Positions 59,889 through 64,000 of a DNA stretch of 64,000 nucleotides are shown piece after piece; position 1 is the stretch's first letter, and each line of letters opens with the position of its first letter. Under the pieces are notes generated by a model. It did no database searches. It was given only the letters and a program-made list of their open reading frames with translations, and was not told the DNA's origin. Origin of the DNA: Acanthamoeba sp. SK_2022b (lineage: Eukaryota > Discosea > Longamoebia > Acanthamoebidae); NCBI GenBank assembly GCA_027943245.1, contig JANDJZ010000095.1, positions 60,268 through 124,267 of the forward strand. Direction: 5' to 3'. A program made the position numbers and the translations under genes.

Positions 59889-62750
59889 GAGAGAGAGAGA
59901 GAGAGCTGGAGCGGGGGAGTTGGCCACGCACTGAGGATGATGCCGTTGAAGGCCGGGTCGGCATTGGCTGCAAAGTAGCTGCTCACGGCGCTCTCGATCG
60001 ACGTCGAGTTGGCCCGCACCACGGTCCCATCGCTTCGCCGCAGGCTCGCCAGATCCAGCGTGCGCGTCTGTCATGATTTGCATAACCCCCCCCCCCAATC
60101 CGCCCAATTTACACAATGAGCTGATGCCAATGCCGTGCATCAATGACGAACTGATGAGAGAGAGCACGCGAGGTATGCGCACCAGGACGACGTCGTATTG
60201 GGTGGCGAAAGCGAAGCCGTAATCCGTGGCTGCCAGGTTGTTGGCAAGGTCGGTGATGCCGTTGGAAAAGACCGTCGTGTTGCTCGACGCCACCGGGAAG
60301 CTCACCAGCGATCCGGCGCCCACCTGGGCCGCAAATTGGGGCACCGTGGCGTTGAGCATGGTGGTGAAGAGCTGCGTGGTGGCCGTCGCCACCGTCTGCA
60401 CCACCACGCGGATGGCCTGCGTGGGCAGCGCGGCGGCCACTTCGGGCGCGTTGAGGGCCTTGATGCGCTCGTCGTCCCACATGGTGATATCCCTGCGTAG
60501 AAGGGATTTTTGTGCGTGTGAGCCAAGTCGTTATGCGTACAGGCAGCAATCATGAAGATCGGAAGGGCGATGGCAAGGGGGGTACCCGAGATAGATGGCA
60601 GCAATGGTGTCAAAGTCAAGCACCAGCTCCATTCCGTCCAGCTCACGCATGTTGTAGCCTGTTATGTTATTCCACCGGTTGCGAGTGGTGAGACCACTCA
60701 TCGTTATTTGTCAAATCATATAATTAATATTCTCTATTCCAAAGACTAGAGGAGGGGGGGGGGCACCTGGCACGATGGCGTAAATCGTGGCGGGCATGAG
60801 GGCCACGTCGTCGATCTTCGTGTACCACTCATCCTCGAGGCCGTCGCTCGTCATGCCAAACTGTTCGTCGAACGTGCTCAGCTGCTGCTTGGCCTGCAGC
60901 GACGTCGAGCCAAAATACTTGAACGTGGCCTGGGTGGTCGAGTAGCCGACCGTCCACCCCGAGTAGATCGGAAGCGGAGGGCCCGTTGCGATGAGGTACG
61001 ACGTGTTTGACGCCAGTTCGCCGTTGCACTCGACCTTTCTGAAGACGTCGATGATGTTCTTCCGCAGGCTCACGTCGATGGGCACCGCTCCGTTGGAGAT
61101 CGCCAGATTCGAAGCCCTTTAACGTGCGCGCGGGCGATTGTCAGGTCAAACAGTGCAGCGTATGTGTAGCGGGGGCGTGGACAGGAGGAGCGGCGCGTAC
61201 TCGTCGTTGGTGAGCGTCCACGCAATGAAGCGCAGCAGCTCGGCGATGTTGGTGCAGTCGAGCGCCGTCGCGCTGCGATTGATGGCCAGGAAGGAGAGGT
61301 AGGCCAACGGCCACGAATCGTTGCCGCCGGCATCGACGATGTCGATGGTGAGCTGGCCAGCACTGATGTTGGCCGCGAACTGGCTCATGGCCGCTTGCAC
61401 TGAGTCCACACTGGGCTCCACGCGCTGGCCGGCCTTGTTGATCATGTTGACCCACGGCAGGCCATTGGCCGTGCAGTCGGTGAGCCTCACGAACGTCATC
61501 CCGTTCGTCGTGTTCTAGATGCATACAAAAACATCAATTAGATAGTATAATTAAAAAATATTTAATACAATAATCCAATTTTGATAGATAAACAGATAAG
61601 AAATAAGAACTCGAATTGTCCATCACGTGGTCAGATCCAATGGCAACATGTTTTTTGAAGGAAGAGGTTCACGTGCCTTCACCCACGCAATGCGATCGCT
61701 GCCCTTGGGTCCGGCCTCGAAGGCGTGACCGGCCAGGGCGGGCGGCATTAGGGCGAACGAGTCGTTGGCGGCGGCGAGGGCCGTGCGGAAGCTCTCGCTG
61801 AAGCTCGACAGGGCCGCCTTGAGAACGGCGGCAAACGAGAGCTGAGTGTTGACGTTGTAACCCAGGACGATGTTGGTGGCGGGCAGCTTGGCAGCGAGGG
61901 CCGGCGTGTTGAGGTCCTTGATGCGCTGGTCGTTCCACATGGTGATGTCACCCGCCCAGATGGCGCCCAGCACGTTCCGATCAAGCACCTATCGTTGCCG
62001 TGCACGGCCAGCGCACGTGAGAGCCGTCCACACACGACCACCCCCCCCCCCTTGAAGGATCAGGAAAAGAGGGGAGCGTACAATGCGGTCGGTGGAGTTG
62101 AGGGAGGGGAGGTTGTAGGTGACCACCATGGCCTGGCCGAAGAGCGGGAACTGGAGCAGGTTGGCGTAGGTGCTCGAGTTGGTGGCCGTTATCCCGCGGT
62201 CCGTGCATACGAAGTCCTATCACATGGAGAATAAGAATTGATTTAGGGCAGGCTATCTATATCGATTGATGGTTGAGGCCTTGGCCTTTCCACATGGTGG
62301 AATGGTGAAGATACAAAGGGCCACGAACCACATCTAGGCGGTTGTAGGCGGCGAGGCCCGCCTCGGATGTGGAACCGGAGTAGGAGATGCTGGACACATT
62401 GGGAAAAAGTGGTAACAGTTTAGATCGTATCCGTATGAAGCGCGACCTCAAGTACGTGTCCCCCAACCTACTGGCCGGAGTTGAGATGTGTCATGTACCC
62501 AACATCATCGCGAACGTAAAGGTAGGTCTGATCCCACGCGTCGAACACGGCCTGAGGGTTGGACGTACCGCCCCCGTACAACTGAACACTGAACGCTGCT
62601 TCGCGAGAGCAACAAGAAAGCCAGAGGTAAGCGACCGAGCAGTGGCTAGTTTGATCTTCCAGTGCTGTGTGTGTTTGTACAAGACGGCGTACCGCCAGAG
62701 TGCAGGAGGAGGAAGGACAGGATGACCACAACTCTCAAGGCGCACTTCAT
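55396..62750 (-). CDS. Giant receptor: two PstS-like domains, EGF, TM, kinase, nucleotide cyclase, kinase
   Basis: Signal peptide from Met 62750 (CALRVVVILSFLLLHSG). Two extracellular phosphate-binding-protein-like modules follow: LYGGGTSNPQAVFD, ISYSGSTSEAGLAAY, DRGITATNSST, AIWAGDITMWNDQRIKDLN, then AAIYLGDITMWDDERIKALN. An EGF-like knot (CINDGALCSDMGACVNNACVC) precedes one membrane helix (VIPVAVVVLVVVACLVAVVV). Kinase 1 has VAVKVI, HRDLKSLNLLLD, SDFGLTKL and WTAPEVL, so it looks active. A class III cyclase domain begins EVAIVFTDITRAASLWEF and ends near GPVVNAAARITAMTHGGQI. Kinase 2 has VGLGSYGVVFRG, VAVKRF, HRDVKPSNLLVD, ADFGFARI and WTAPEII. About 20 exons. A ligand-sensing surface receptor, probably in the plasma membrane; ligand unknown. 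Confidence 0.88.
57011..57087. repeat. (TG)n microsatellite in receptor intron
   Basis: TG run of about 77 bases on the plus strand, (CA)n on the sense strand, inside the cyclase-coding part. Confidence 0.95.
57855..57932. repeat. (CA)n microsatellite in receptor intron
   Basis: CA run of about 75 bases, (TG)n on the sense strand, followed by a short GA tract. It lies in the intron that interrupts the C-lobe of kinase 1. Confidence 0.95.
59823..59887. repeat. (CA)n microsatellite in receptor intron
   Basis: CA run of about 65 bases, (TG)n on the sense strand, followed by GA repeats. In an intron of the second extracellular module. Confidence 0.95.
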
Positions 62751-63683
62751 GGCGAGAGGTGGTGGCTGGGTGTGGTAAGTAGCGGTAGTGTACACTGGTG
62801 TGGCAGGGTGAAAGTGTGATGGGTGCGCGACCACACACGGTTTTATGGCTGGACACTCCTCGGGTACGTCAACACCCATCACGGGCCGGGTGAATAAGGG
62901 GACATTGGCCATTCCTTGTTCCATAAAATGATTCGACCAATCACGTACGTGGTCACGGGGGGTCTGTGCTATGGTCGCTTGGGTCGTTTCCGACGTGTCG
63001 ATAATAATCGATGATTCGCGCGCGCGTGCACAGGGAACCTGGAGAGGCGCACCGCAACGCTTCTCTATTGGACCAAGAGGCTTACCAAGAATATTCTCAC
63101 AGAGCGCCCGCAACCTCGACACTGAGGGTTCACTCCGTCCCAGTGGCCCTGAGCACAGGCACGTGTATCCCTCATTTTTGACTTCCAGCTCACGTCATCG
63201 TCGTGAACACGTCGCGTTCCACACAACAGAGTTTTACACGCCTTCTGGCACACACGAGCGGTTGACCGCTGGCGGCAGTGCCCCTTATAACCTGCACACG
63301 TGCAACGTTTTTGACACCGTTAAGAGGTTTTCCCGCATGAAAGCCACAAACCACCTCGTGCTGCGCCGGCACTCTCCCTTGCAGCAGACCGCGCGCATCA
63401 GTTGCCTCGCCTTTCCGGAGCCTTCACCAGCTCTCTGTGCGTCGGCATCATTCGGGAAAACCTTAGCCTAAAGCACCCCTTTTACGCGGCTCTCCTCTCT
63501 CTGTCCCTCTTGTAAGCCTCTTGTTCGTTCATGAGGGAGTTGCGCAGAGACCTCAATGCCTAGGTGTCCCCTTTGGCGCAAACAGCTTGCTCGTTTCCCA
63601 CGTGAGCGCGAGTTCACTGTTCAATGGTTCACTAGGTGGCGGAGTTCATGGGGGCGACGAGCAAAAACAATAAATTGGGGGGG
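62751..63683. other. Intergenic, no gene supported
   Basis: 5' flank of the receptor and 3' flank of the partial gene to the right. A 166-codon plus-strand frame (62971-63471) has no motif and probably arises by chance. Confidence 0.4.
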
Positions 63684-64000
63684 CTATTGAGCGCCGTCGC
63701 CGTCCGGGGCCCGGAGGAGGTCCAGCGGCATGAAGCCCGCAGCGTCTCCTCCCGCCCCGCCGCTCACTCCGCTGCCTTCGCCCGCGGGTGTTGCGGACGT
63801 GGACGACGACAGTGAGGGAGACGGTTGGATGCCGATCGTGGACTGCGGCGGCGGCGAAGGCTGGCGCTGGGCTCCAGTCGCGACTCCGGTGGCTGCGGCG
63901 GGGCGGTGCTGGCCGTAGACCTGCTGTCGCTCCACCTCGAGCCGCTGCTGGGCGTCCTTAATGCGCTGCTGTCGCTCCCGGTCCAGTCGCTCCCGCTCCT
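63684..64000 (-). CDS. C-terminal part of a coiled-coil protein (runs off the window)
   Basis: Only the 3' end is present. The frame enters from the right as an Arg/Glu/Gln-rich helix (RERLDRERQQRIKDAQQRL, then EVERQQVYGQ). It changes to a disordered Ser/Pro/Gly tail (PSPSLSSSTSATPAGEGS) and ends FMPLDLLRAPDGDG before TGA at 63684-63686. The charged part looks like a long single helix or coiled coil. No domain identifies it. Confidence 0.6.
   Translation of the reverse strand, partial: ERERLDRERQQRIKDAQQRLEVERQQVYGQHRPAAATGVATGAQRQPSPPPQSTIGIQPSPSLSSSTSATPAGEGSGVSGGAGGDAAGFMPLDLLRAPDGDGAQ

Noticed and set aside
62971..63471. 166-codon plus-strand open frame upstream of the receptor
   Set aside because: No domain, no signal peptide, and composition like a chance frame in GC-rich DNA; it overlaps the receptor's likely promoter.

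Overview
This looks like nuclear DNA of a free-living amoebozoan, most likely Acanthamoeba or a close relative. That is inference from content, not a database match. The main sequence is GC- and CpG-rich. Genes are closely packed on both strands and broken by many short GT-AG introns, many of them with pyrimidine runs or long (TG)n/(CA)n tracts. Families such as copine, CDK8, EMC7, IMPDH, GT61 and a huge receptor with two kinases and a nucleotide-cyclase domain exclude a prokaryote. No rRNA, tRNA or CRISPR array was found.

Layout. 0.9-6.0 kb (+): a copine with a C-terminal SAM domain. 6.5-9.2 kb: a CpG-depleted island that looks like decayed foreign or transposon DNA, next to a broken gene (9.2-9.7 kb, -) and an unknown gene (9.8-10.9 kb, +). 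11.0-16.0 kb (-): two tandem Zn2Cys6/AT-hook/PAS transcription factors of fungal ERT1/AcuK type; a third copy lies at 38.1-39.8 kb (+). 16.3-18.5 kb (-): a secreted Cys/Pro/Thr protein and EMC7. 18.5-20.7 kb (+): CDK8. 20.9-23.5 kb (-): a GT61-type glycosyltransferase and a small Cys-rich membrane protein. 23.9-24.45 kb: a second CpG-free island. 24.8-27.4 kb (+): an HMG-box-like protein and an F-box/triple-SH3 protein. 27.5-28.9 kb (-): an LRRC58-like protein. 29.6-33.6 kb (+): a repeat protein, a small membrane protein and a membrane-anchored E2-like acyltransferase. 33.7-37.8 kb (-): two secreted proteins, a TOS1-like glycosidase and a glucose/sorbosone dehydrogenase. 40.0-40.6 kb (+): UPF0047/YjbQ. 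40.7-48.3 kb (-): a universal-stress protein, IMPDH and a mitochondrial PPR protein. 48.8-49.1 kb: a Copia-type reverse-transcriptase fragment. 49.5-51.3 kb: a tiny secreted protein (-) and a small coiled-coil protein (+). 52.0-55.4 kb: a truncated kinase copy, then a third CpG-depleted island. 55.4-62.75 kb (-): the giant receptor. 63.7 kb to the end: the C-terminus of a coiled-coil protein.

How the genes relate. Most are unrelated housekeeping or signalling genes. The transcription factors and CDK8 act on transcription. The receptor, copine and F-box/SH3 protein are signalling or adaptor proteins. The secreted or ER-lumenal enzymes (GT61, TOS1-like, sugar dehydrogenase) suggest surface-glycan or wall metabolism. 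The strongest patterns beyond ordinary annotation are the three ERT1-like paralogues, the receptor architecture, and CpG-depleted islands set in a CpG-rich genome, one of them lying between two copies of a kinase 3' end.
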